DNA from: Aquarana catesbeiana
Taxonomy: Eukaryota > Chordata > Amphibia > Anura > Ranidae
Assembly (NCBI RefSeq): GCF_042186555.1
Contig: NC_133325.1
Span: forward strand, 96,410,110-96,474,109
Reading direction: 5' to 3'
Length of the DNA: 64,000 nucleotides
A program made the translations under genes and the position numbers. Of the stretch, positions 1-9,533 are shown piece after piece. Below the pieces are notes generated by a model that was not told where the DNA came from, searched no databases, and worked only from the letters and a program-made list of their open reading frames with translations. How positions within the stretch are numbered: the stretch's first letter is position 1; every line of letters begins with the position of its first letter.

Positions 1-640
1 GGGCGCTGGAACGAGCCCTGCTGTGAAATATTATATCAAGAATTGTAATTACATGCACCTGCTGAACAGGGGCAGAAAAATTGGGCCTTTGGTGGTGGTG
101 GTGTTGCCACAACATTGTAAGCCCTCACAGTTACTCTTGGTGGGCGTAGGAATGGGCACTGCTGTGAAATATTAGACCAAGAATTGTAATTACATGTCCC
201 TGTTGAACAGGGGCAGAAAAATTGGGCCTTAGGCACTGGTGTTCCAACACTGCAACCCCTCACTGATGCTATAGTTGGAGCACAGGAATGAACCCTACTG
301 CAAAGTATTGCATTAAAAAATTGGAATTACATGCCCCTGTTAAACAGGGGCAGAAAATTGCCACAACACTGCAACCCCTCACAGATGCTTTCGTTGGAGC
401 ACAGGAATGAGCCCTGCTGTAAAGTATTGTATAAAAAATTGTAATTATACGCCCCTGTTAAACAGGGGCTGAAAAATTGGGCCTTGGGCACTGGTGCTGG
501 TGCCACAACACTGCAACCCCTCACAGATACTATAGTTGGAGCGCAGGAATGAGCCCTGCTGCAAAGTATTGCATCAAAAATTATAATTACAAGCCCTTGT
601 TAAACAGGGGCTGAAAAATTGGGCCTTGGCCACTGGTGGC
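1..640. repeat. Tandem array of ~118-142 bp units at one side of a hAT element
   Basis: About 4.6 diverged copies. Each carries a 'CCCTGCTG..AAAGTATT' start, an 'AATTGTAATTACA' block, an 'AACAGGGGC.GAAAAATTGG' block and a 'CAACCCCTCACAGATGCT' block. Unit starts are near 14, 156, 292, 410 and 549. The array abuts the 3' end of the minus-strand hAT transposase, so it is probably the subterminal region of that transposon. The true left terminus lies outside the window. Confidence 0.75.
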
Positions 641-663
641 GGTGTCCAGAACCAAAAATGTTC

Positions 664-2722
664 TTACAAGCTATCAGCCCCTAGGTAATCCTGCACCATG
701 TGAATCAGACGCTGGCGATGGTTGCTGGAACAGATCAGACCTTGGGGCTGCGGACTAAAAAATTGTCTGAACGCACCAGTCAGACGGCCACCTTCTCCAC
801 CGCTCCTTCTGTGACTGACCGAAGCCTCAGCAACACGTTGTCTAGGAGGACCAGGAAATTGTAACCTCCCAGGCTCTGGAAACGCGTTGCAGAAACCTTT
901 CTGCAAGGCCTCCTGAAGATGTTTCATCCTCTGCTCCCTCTGCGACGGCAAGATAAGGTCCGCAACCTTACCCTTGTAACGTGGATTAAGGGGGGTTACC
1001 AGCCAGTTATCATTCCTCCCCTTGACACCACGAATACGAGGATCCTTCTGCAGGCTTTGCAGGATCAGGGAGGTCATGCAGCATAGGTTTGCTGAGACAT
1101 TCGGTCCAGAGTCCTCTGGGTCACTAAGGACGACATGATCTGCAGCCACCTCCTCCCAGCCACGTACAAGTCCATGGGTTTCTTCGGACTGTAAATGATC
1201 CCTTGAAGACTGCTGCTGATGCTGAGTGCCAGGCTCCACCTCCATGCTGACACAATCCTCCTCCTCCTCGTCCTCTTCCTGTGTGATCGACGGGCACGCA
1301 GGAACACTGTCTGGATAAAGGGGGCCTTGAGAGGTAAGGAAGTCCTCCTCTTCCTCCCTCTGTTCTGCCTCAAGTGCCCTGTCCATTATTCCATGCAGCG
1401 TGTGCTCCAACAGGTGGACAAGAGGTACAGTGTCACTGATGCATGCACTGTCACTGCTCTCTATCCTCGTGGCCTCCTCAAATGGTGACAGGACAGTGCA
1501 TGCATCCCTGATCATAGCCCACTGGCGTGGGGAAAAAAAAAAACAAGGTCCCCTGACCCTGTCCTGGTGCCATAGTCGCATAGGTACTCGTTGATGGCCC
1601 TCTGCTGCGTGTGCAGCTGCTGCAGCATGGCCAACGTTGAGTTCCACCTGGTGGGCATGTCACAGATTAGGCGGTTCTTGGGCAGGTTAAATTCCTTTTG
1701 GAGGTCAGCCAGCCGAGCACTGGCATTATATGACCTGCGGAAATGCACTCAGAATTTCCTGGCTTGCCTCAGGACATCCTGTAAGCCCGGGTACCTGCCC
1801 AAGAACCGCTGCACCACCAAGTTAAGGACGTGAGCCAAACAGGGCACATGGGTCAGTTGTCCCTGTCAGAGGGCTGAGAGGAGGTTGGTGCCATTGTCGC
1901 AAACCACCATACCTGCCTTAAGCTGGCATGGCGTCAACCACCTGTGAACCTGCCCCTGCAGAGCTGACAGAATCTCTGCCCCAGTGTGGCTCCCGTCCCC
2001 CAAGCACACCAGCTCAAGCACCGCATGGCATCTTTTTGCCTGCGTGCTTGTGTAGCCCCTTGAACGCCTATGGAGCACCGCTGGTTCCGAGGACAAATCA
2101 GCACAGGAAGAGGCCATGGAGGAAGAAGAAGAGGAGGGGGTGGAGGAGAGAAGTGTGGCAGAATCACCACTAGTAGAATTTTGGAGGTGTGGTGGTGGAA
2201 CAACTCCCAACACTACTGCACCCTGTCCTGCATCCTTCCCAGCTGCCAGAAGAGTCACCCAGTGAAAGATAGGTGACGTCCCTGTCCGTGCCTGCTGGAC
2301 CATGAGTCAGCGGTAATATGCACCTTACCGCTGACCGCCCTGTCCAGAGAGGCCAAGACATTGCCTTCCACATGCCGGTAGAGAGCCGGAATTGCCTTCC
2401 GTGAGAAAAAGTGGCGTTTGGGAACCTGCCACTGAGGAACCGCACATTCCACAAACTCACGGAAGGGGGCAGAGTCTACCAACTGAAAAGGTAGCAGTTG
2501 AAGTGCTAGCTATTTAGCCAAGCTAGCATTCAACCGCTGGGCATGTGGATGGCTGGGAGCGAACTTCTTTCGGCGGTGCAGCAGCTGGGGCAGGGAAACT
2601 TGCCTGGCACAATCTGACATCGGTGTACTGATAGCATATTGCCCGCAAGTACTTGGCTGTGACACACCTAATTCTACACCTTCATTCCTCTCAGTGCAGG
2701 TTTCAGAGAGGACTGAAGATAT
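664..2722 (-). pseudogene. hAT-superfamily (BED-type) transposase, C-terminal part, decayed
   Basis: Read right to left, this continues the transposase that starts at 7062 and is broken by the LINE at 2723-6208. Recognisable pieces lie in different frames. 'ADSWSSRHGQG' (about 2280) resembles the hAT first catalytic block. 'VVCDNGTNLL' (about 1870-1900) resembles the D-x-G-x-N block. 'DMPTRWNST' (about 1640) is the hAT PTRWNS motif. Downstream, 664-1500 encodes an acidic stretch followed by 'PRIRGVKG..DNWLVTPLNPRYKG'. The hAT C-terminal dimerisation block is not visible; the frame ends at 664 just before the tandem array. Several frameshifts and a stop at 1866 show it is non-functional. Confidence 0.85.
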
Positions 2723-3127
2723 ATTGGGGTTGGAGATCCAAGCTGATGAGGAGCAAGGAGAGATCTGCTTTGTTCTTTGGTGTGGGTCTTTTAGGTACGC
2801 TTGCCAACGAACTGCATGGCAGGTCGACAGTTGATCCAGGGGCCCTTGTCCGATCGCCCCTCGGGGGGGTCAGGAAGGAATTTTTTCCTCGACTGCACCA
2901 TTGGCCTACGCAGCCAGGGGTTTTTTTTGCCTTCCTCTGGATCAACGAGAGGGAGGTAGGCAGCCCACCTCCCTCCAGTACCTCCGCTCCAACACTCAGC
3001 CGTCACTCTCACCACTCCAGAGCAGTGGTCAGCCATCCGATCCCTCCATCCCCCTGCAAGGCTATCATCGCCACACCAGTGCCTTCGTCATACAAATTTC
3101 TTTTCTAGCAACGCCGCCTACCGCATC

Positions 3128-4339
3128 ATGTGCAACTTCAAGTACACAGCAGACACCCTCCACAGGCTAAGAAACACGGCCGCAACTTTACCGACCACCA
3201 CGCAAAAAAGACTAAAAAAAGAACAATTACTAAGGACCAACCCACAATCAACCATCAAAGGCAGGGAGACACCGATCCAACCGCAACAACTAGCATGCGC
3301 CCTGATCAACACCAGATCTGCAGTCAAGCACAGGCTGGAAATCCGCGATTTCATCATCGAAAACAACATAGACTGCCTCTTCATTACAGAAAGCTGGCTA
3401 ACTTCCGACTGCAACACCATCCTAACTGAATTGGTGCCCAAGAACTACAGTATCCTATCTGAGCATAGAATAGGAAAAAAAGGAGGAGGTCTAGCAGTGA
3501 TTTTCAAATCGCACCTGGGGTTCACCAAACCAAACTTACAGAACTCAGTGCCTTTCATGGAAACACTCTCACTGCATCTTCAAACAACACCTCAAGACAC
3601 CATTCACATACTACTATGCTACAGACCACCAGGACCAAAGACCAATCTCCTCACACCGCTCACTGAATTCTTCTCAATGCACACCTTGAAAACCAAAAAC
3701 CTTCTGGTACTTGGGGATTTCAATCTGTGGGCAAACTCCGCCCAAGACCCTATTGCAACCGCCTGCGTTAACCAAATGGAAGAACTTGGCCTGCAACAAC
3801 TGATAAATGCTCCTACGCATGGTTCAGGACACACTTTAGATCTCATCTTCAAACAGAATATGGACATCGACGTATTGAACAACACCCCACTACCATGGAC
3901 GGACCACCATGCTATCAAATTTAAAATCACCACTAACACCACCCTCCAAAAACAGAAACGGGCAATAGCAACACACTGGAATAGATCTCAGAAGAAACTA
4001 CACTCTGAACTCTTCAAAACTACATTGTCGAGCAAAATTCTTCTGCTAAACCCAAACCTCTCAGCGGAACAAACACTCAACTCCCTAAACAATGTTTTAC
4101 TACAAACAGCAGACTCCGTGGCGCCAAAACGCAGAACACCCGTCCGCACAAAAAACTCGAGTTGGTTTAATGGCACTCTCACCCTACTCAAGCAAGAACG
4201 CAGAAGAGCTGAGAGAACTTGGAGAAGAAATCCCACCAAGGAAAACCATGCTAACTACAAAGCACTCACGGTGAAATACCACAAGGCAATCTTCAAAGCC
4301 AAAAAGAACATTTTGCAGACACCATTTCATCCGCCTTAA
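3128..4339 (+). pseudogene. LINE ORF: apurinic-like endonuclease domain, 403 codons
   Basis: The N-terminus is basic and low in recognisable motifs. An EEP-family endonuclease follows: 'ALINTRSAV' start block, 'LFITESWLT' with the metal-binding Glu, 'LLVLGDFNLW' with the GDFN motif, and 'PWTDHHAIKF' in place of the usual S-D-H block. In this family the domain nicks target DNA to prime reverse transcription. The frame stops at 4339, but the RT frame is entered a few codons upstream. One frameshift near 4310-4330 therefore separates two parts of one original ORF. The ORF leads into the RT frame at 4378. Confidence 0.85.
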
Positions 4340-4377
4340 ACCGCCCACGGGAACTTTTCAAAATAGTTGCTCAATCA

Positions 4378-6117
4378 ATGAACCCGACCTGCCTAGAACC
4401 CCCTGAAAACGATACTCAAGAATTCTGCAATGAGTTATCAGATTTCTTCATCGACAAAATCGACAACATTTGGAAAGCAATTCATCAGAAAATAACAACC
4501 AACCTCACCCAACCAATGCAAAAAGAGGATATCGACACGAACATCACTCAACCACCGAAGTTCTTTTTGTCCCCAATCACCACGGACACGACTAAAAACA
4601 TCATCGGAAGCCTTCGCGACAGCACATCACCGAACGACATCATCCCCACCAAATTGTTCAAAGAATGTTCCGACATCCTGGCCCCCACCCTAACACATCT
4701 CATAAATCAATCATTCAAAGAAGGGACTGTGCCAACCTCCCTCAAGCAAGGCATCGTCAAACCCCTGCTAAAGAAACCTAATCTCGACCCTAAAGACCCT
4801 AACTGCCGCAGACCAATAACAAGCCTCAACACCATCTCCAAGATTATAGAGAAAGCAGTAGTACAGCAGCTACAACACCACCTGGAGACACACCACCTCC
4901 TGGACCCTCTGCAATCAGGCTTCCGCCCAGGCCATGGCACAGAAACAGCACTTCTCAAAATATGGGACGACGCCCTCGAAGCAGCAGATGACGGGGAACC
5001 GAGTCTCCTGGTACTGTTAGACCTCAGCGCAGCATTCGATACAGTGGACCACAATACTTTACTTGTCCGCCTCTCAGAAGTTGCAGGAGCCACAGATTCT
5101 GCCCTAAAATGGTTTACATCCTTCTTAGAGAATCGCTCTCAGACAGTGAAACTGGGAACATTCACCTCGGAATCTCGGGCAGTCTCCTGTGGAGTCCCTC
5201 AGGGCTCACCCTTGTCACCAGTGCTATTTAACATCTACATCCGCCCGCTTCTCAATATCATCAGGAAAACGGACCTCTGCTTCCACTCATACGCAGACGA
5301 CACCCAACTCTACCTTCGCATTAATGGACAAAAAGATCATCATCAGCAACTACAGAAATGCCTCACTTTAATCAATGACTGGATGACCGCTAGCTCCCTC
5401 AAACTTAACGAATCAAAAACAGAACTTCTTCTCCTGCAAGCCAACAAAAATTCCAAAATTAAGACTCCGTGGACACCACCCTCCATCCTCGGACAGACCA
5501 TCTCCCCCAGCACCAAAGTCAAGAGTCTCGGAGTCATCTTTGACTCAGGAATGACAATGGATGCACAAATAGGATCGGTGGTGAGCGGATCCCACCACCT
5601 CCTCCGCCTGCTTCGCAGACTCATCCCCTTCATCCCAGAAGAGGACAAAGCGGCAGTTGTGGGAACGATCATCAATTCCCGACTCGACTACGCAAATTCC
5701 CTCTACGTAGGTCTACCCCAATATCAGTTTGCGCGCTTGCAACTCATGCAAAATACGGCGGCAAGACTGTTAACAGGAAAAAAGCCCTGGGAATCCATCT
5801 CCCCATCCCTAAAAAGCCTACATTGGCTAACTGTGAAGAATCGGATCATATTCAAGACCCTCTGCCTCACCCATAAATGCATACAAGGAAACGCTCCGCA
5901 ATATCTCCGGGAAAAAATAAAACACTACACACCGAATCGCAGTCTTCGATCAGCTTAACCAAAACCTCCTCCTCATTCCCAAATACCGCTACAAAGCAAA
6001 GGGAGAACGTAGATTTGCAGTCCAAGGACCTCGACTATGGAATGCTCTCCCAACCAACCTCCGCATGGAAGAAAACCACCAGGCTTTCAGGAAAAAACTA
6101 AAGACCTTCCTTTTCTA
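4378..6117 (+). pseudogene. LINE ORF: reverse transcriptase and C-terminal tail
   Basis: RT blocks are in order: 'SFKEGTVPTSLKQGIVKPLLKK' region, 'QSGFRPGHGTETALL', 'LLDLSAAFDTVDH' with the first catalytic Asp, 'GVPQGSPLSPVLFNIYI', 'HSYADDTQLYL' with the catalytic YADD at 5290-5301, and 'LGVIFDSGMTM'. The long frame runs to a stop at 5958. The usual C-terminal tail ('GPRLWNALPTNLR', 'FRKKLKTFLF') continues one frame over to the TAG at 6115-6117, so there is a second frameshift near 5950. All catalytic RT residues are intact. The two frameshifts make this copy inactive but fairly young. Confidence 0.88.
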
Positions 6118-6185
6118 GAAGCTGGCTACAGAGAACACATCTAGCGCCTTGAGGCGATTCAGTTCGCAATTGCAGCGCTTTACAA

Positions 6186-6210
6186 ATCATTCATTCATTC
6201 ATTCATTCAT
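6186..6210 (+). repeat. (TTCA)n 3' tail of the LINE
   Basis: A tetranucleotide run follows directly on '..GCGCTTTACAAATCA'. Short tandem tails in place of poly(A) are usual for L2/CR1-group LINEs, and this one marks the 3' insertion edge. Confidence 0.85.
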
Positions 6211-7062
6211 ATGTCTGGTCAAGCATGTGGTGCCCAAGCGGGTGATGTTTTGACCATGCGAGATACGCTTGAGACATATGTTGCAAATAGCAGCGGTGGG
6301 ATCTGATGCACTCGTCTCAAAAAAGGCCCACACTAAAGAACTTTTGGAATAACGCGCAGAGACAGCAGCGCCCTGCACATGTGGAGCTCTACAGTGTGAT
6401 GCAGTCAGTGTGCTGCCCTTAAGCTGGCCCCTGGAGGGCATCCTGCCTCGTTGGAGATGTGCTTCCTCCTCCTCCTCTCTCCTATCAGGCACCCACGTGG
6501 AGTCAGTGACCTCATCATCCCCTCCCTCCTCATCACTGGAGCAAAGCTGGCAGTATGCTGCAGCTGGGGGAACATGACTGCCAGATTACTGTCCTTCTTG
6601 GGCACCCCCTCTCTCTGGGCTCACGTTACTGCCTTCATCTAGCTCAGTATCATCATCAGAGCCTTCTAAATGCTGGCATCCTCCTGGAGCATGTGCCCAA
6701 CACTGTGGTCAAACAGTTCGAGGGACTCCTCAGGAGGACATGGTGGGTCTACAGAAGGAGTCACTGATGCCATTGAGCCGAGGGAAAAGGCCGTGTTGGC
6801 AGCTGCTTTGCCAGACAAAGTACCCTGAGCCTGGGTGAGAGAGGATGAGGAGGATGAGGATGGCTTGGTCATCCACTCTACCAAGTCTTCCGCATGTTGC
6901 GGCTCAACACGGCCAACTGCCGAAAAAAAGTCTCACGGCCAGGTGCTGATGAGGATGCACCGTCTCCACGACCAGCACTGTTGCCTCTAGACACAGCAGA
7001 GCCTGCTTGCCCTCCTTTATTGGCTTGTGACTGTCTGCCTCTCCTTGTTGGCCTTCCAGACA
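6211..7062 (-). pseudogene. hAT transposase, N-terminal part with BED zinc finger
   Basis: The first in-frame ATG on the minus strand is at 7062 ('MSGRPTRRGRQSQANKG'). A Ser- and Gly-rich stretch is broken by a stop near 6880. It continues in other frames as 'EWMTKPSSSSSSSL' (about 6870) and then an acidic run. A BED-type finger ends at 6211: 'SLVWAFFET', 'AICNICLKRISHG' (the C-x2-C pair), 'GTTCLTRH'. The LINE insertion falls right after that His. BED fingers in hAT transposases bind the element ends. At least two frameshifts precede the finger. Confidence 0.82.
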
Positions 7063-7109
7063 TACTAATGGCCTGCAGTGAGATGTAGCTGCACAAAGCT
7101 GGGATGTAT

Positions 7110-7810
7110 ATATATACTGATACTGCAGCTAGCAGAATCAACTGCCTGCCTGTAGTATTATTAGTATGAGAACACCAGCAATTGTCCTCAGGTAGCTTTA
7201 GGCACACTGTGCAGAGGACACAGTACACTAACTGTAAATACTGTAGCTGCCTGCCTGTGGTATTAATAGCATCAGAAGACCACCACCAATTTTCTTCAGG
7301 TAGCTTTAGGTGCACACTGTGCAGAGGACACAGTACACTAACTGTAAATACTGTAGCTGCCTGCCTGTGGTATTAATAAGATCAGAACAACAACAATTTT
7401 CTTCAGGTAGCTTTAGGTGCACACTGTGAAGAGGATGCACTACACTAACTGTAAATACTGCAGCTGCCTGCGGTACTAATCGGATCAGAAGAACACCACC
7501 AATTTTCTTCAGGTAGCTTTAGGTGCACACTGTGCAGTGGATGCACTACACTAACTTGTAAATACTGCAGCTGCCTGCGGTACTAATAGGATCAGAAGAA
7601 CACCACCAATTTTCTTTAGGTAGCTTTAGGTGCACACTGTGCAGAGGACGCACTACACTAACTGTAAATACTGCAGCTGCCTGCGGGAATAATAGGATCA
7701 GAAGAACACCACCAATTTTCTTCAGGTAGCTTTAGGTGCACACTGTGCAGAGGACGCACTACACTAACTGTAAATACTGTAGCTAATAGGACTAATAGCA
7801 TCAGAAGAAC
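7110..7810. repeat. Tandem array, six-plus copies of a ~107-bp unit
   Basis: The anchor 'GGTAGCTTTAGG' recurs at 7191, 7299, 7406, 7512, 7619 and 7725, a spacing of 106-108 bp. Each unit also carries 'TACACTAACTGTAAATACTG' and 'CAGAAGAACACCACCAA'. The array lies between the transposase start and the right end of the hAT element, mirroring the array at 1-640. It is likely a 5' UTR or subterminal region. Confidence 0.85.
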
Positions 7811-8064
7811 ACCAACAACCCTGGCTTTGGCCAATTACGGCTCTCTGTACAGACGGCGCTGTGATTGGCCAAGCATGCGGGTCATAGTGCATGCTTGGCC
7901 AATCATCAGCCAGCAATGCACTGCGATGCCGCAGTGAATTATGGGCCGTGACGCACCACTCGAATTTGGCGCAAACAGCCTATAACGTTCGAAATTCGAG
8001 GAACGGTCGAACATGCGATGTTCGAGTCGAACATGGGTTCGGCTTGAACTCGAAACTCATCCCT
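7811..8064 (-). mobile_element. Right terminal region of the hAT element
   Basis: It contains an imperfect palindrome around 'CCAAGCATGCGGG..GCATGCTTGGCCAATCA', then clustered 'TTCGA' motifs, ending 'GAACTCGAAACTCATCCCT'. Read inward this starts 'AGGGATGAGTTTCGAGTTC', a typical hAT end. The partner end and 8-bp duplication are outside the window, so the exact last base is uncertain. Confidence 0.6.
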
Positions 8065-9347
8065 TTTAGGAAAAAAAGAGGTCCTGCGCAATACGTCCAT
8101 CCACAGGTGAGGCTCCGAATTGCCAGAAGGTAAACCTCCAGCTTTTATATCTTGCTGCAAACAAAAATAAAACAGCCTGGTTTTGGTGTATTACCAGTGC
8201 TCGTGTGGTTATCAGGAGTGGCAAACTGGATGCTGGCCAGATGCCCAAGCATGTTCAAAGGAGCATCACAGTCTGATCAATTTAACCTGTCTATTGACCT
8301 TAGACAGATAATCATAACTTGTTTTAGACGACCGTGACTTGTTATGGATAACCGCAACTTCTAATAACTTGTTTTATATCTTGATAATAAAACTTCCCTT
8401 ATGTCTTATGGTACACCAGTTCTCCCTTTGCATGAAGATCTGCACTGTTAGCTATGCAAGTTGTTTTCCACATACCAACTTTCTCCATTATTAGTTATAT
8501 CTTGCAAAAAAACACTTACAATTTAGATTGAATTAACCCCTAACTTACTGAGGACATATAATTAGTCAACTTTAACCATTTATACTACAATTCCACAAAG
8601 TCATCATGACTGAGGGGTTAGGATGCAGACCCTAGCCCCAGGCTGGTGAAATGGAAGAAAAGAAAAAAAAAAACCACCACAGGTAGAGCTGAGGATGATG
8701 CTGAAACATCTGCCAGTACACAGTACAGTACTAAGGCAAGAGGGATCTCGCCAAGAAAAATCCTACTGATCTCTGTTCACAAGACAAGTCTGGGAATGCT
8801 CCTGATCCCTTAGATTCAGTGCAGTGACAGCATTTGAAGAACAGTAGTCTTATCAGCATAGCAATATTAAACTTGATCAGAGGCAATAACAATCCCTCCG
8901 ATTCAGCGCAGCATCAGGGTATGTAAAGAATGAACCATACTGTATTATCCAGACTAGCTCTCAAAGACACAACAGTATCTTGGTGGTGTCCAACAAAGTC
9001 CAAACCAAGAGACCAAGTAGCATAGGGCAACAGAGGGGGTAACCCCCTCTGATGACAAGGGGCTGAAGGGTAATCCTGCAGTGTTTTTTGCAGTGTGTAG
9101 CAAGAAACTATGGTGGTTACCCCCCACCTACAGGTTACAGTTTCCAATGAGAAAATCGGACAGGGTAAGATTCAGCTGGATCTTGCTGGAGTTAGGCCCT
9201 TTAAGGAGATGTTGTCCACTTCGATCCACGATGACTACTGTTTATCAGAGGGCACCGGATATTGCATAGTGAAGATGCTAAGGGGAAAAAAAAAGCACTG
9301 GGCCAAACACAGGTATCAATGTTCCCAGAAATAGTTTCCTGAGGAGA
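8065..9347. other. Intergenic DNA, nothing recognised
   Basis: No convincing ORF, repeat family or RNA gene. AT-rich at 8330-8600, with short A runs near 8655 and 9281. Short open frames here show no codon pattern or known motif. Confidence 0.6.
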
Positions 9348-9533
9348 CAATGGAGTTTCTTTACTAAAGCTGGAGAGTGCAAAACCAGGCTCACTTCTGC
9401 ATAGAAACTAATCAGCTTCAAACCTCAGCTTGTTCAATTCAGCTTCGGAAATAAAACGTGGAAGCCGATTGGTTTCTATGCAGAAGTGAGCCTGATTTTG
9501 CACTCTCCAGCTTTAGTAAATAAACCCCAATGT
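9348..9533. mobile_element. Palindromic MITE, 'ACTAAAGCTGGAGAGTGC' family
   Basis: The two arms are near-complementary: 'TTTACTAAAGCTGGAGAGTG' on the left and its complement at the right edge, with 'CAATG' or 'CCAATG' at the borders. A 'CAGCTTGTTCAATTCAGCTT' centre separates them. Sister copies lie at 12464-12911, 12955-13142 and 63522-63711. No coding capacity. Confidence 0.8.

Larger units (their letters stand above)
2723..6208 (+). mobile_element. Nearly full-length non-LTR LINE (L2/CR1 group) inserted in the hAT transposase
   Basis: It has a 400-bp leader, an endonuclease and reverse transcriptase region (3128-6117), a short 3' UTR and a (TTCA)n tail. The hAT sequence on the two sides rejoins at '..LTRH' from 6211 and 'ISSVLS..' from 2722. 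An ATAT tetranucleotide sits at both edges (2719-2722 or 2721-2724, and 6209-6212) and is a possible short target-site duplication. The leader at about 2860-2945 carries a motif otherwise seen in a CR1 3' UTR (59380-59456). Assignment to L2 rather than another CR1-group clade rests on RT style ('LLDLSAAFDTVDH', 'YADDTQLYL') and is tentative. Confidence 0.85.

Noticed and set aside
36..524. Two similar minus-strand frames with the motif 'PKAQFF.PC'
   Set aside because: They are translations of the tandem array at 1-640. The likeness is only repeat homology.
1866..2303. Independent 145-codon gene on the minus strand
   Set aside because: It is a piece of the decayed hAT transposase, recognisable by its catalytic-block context.
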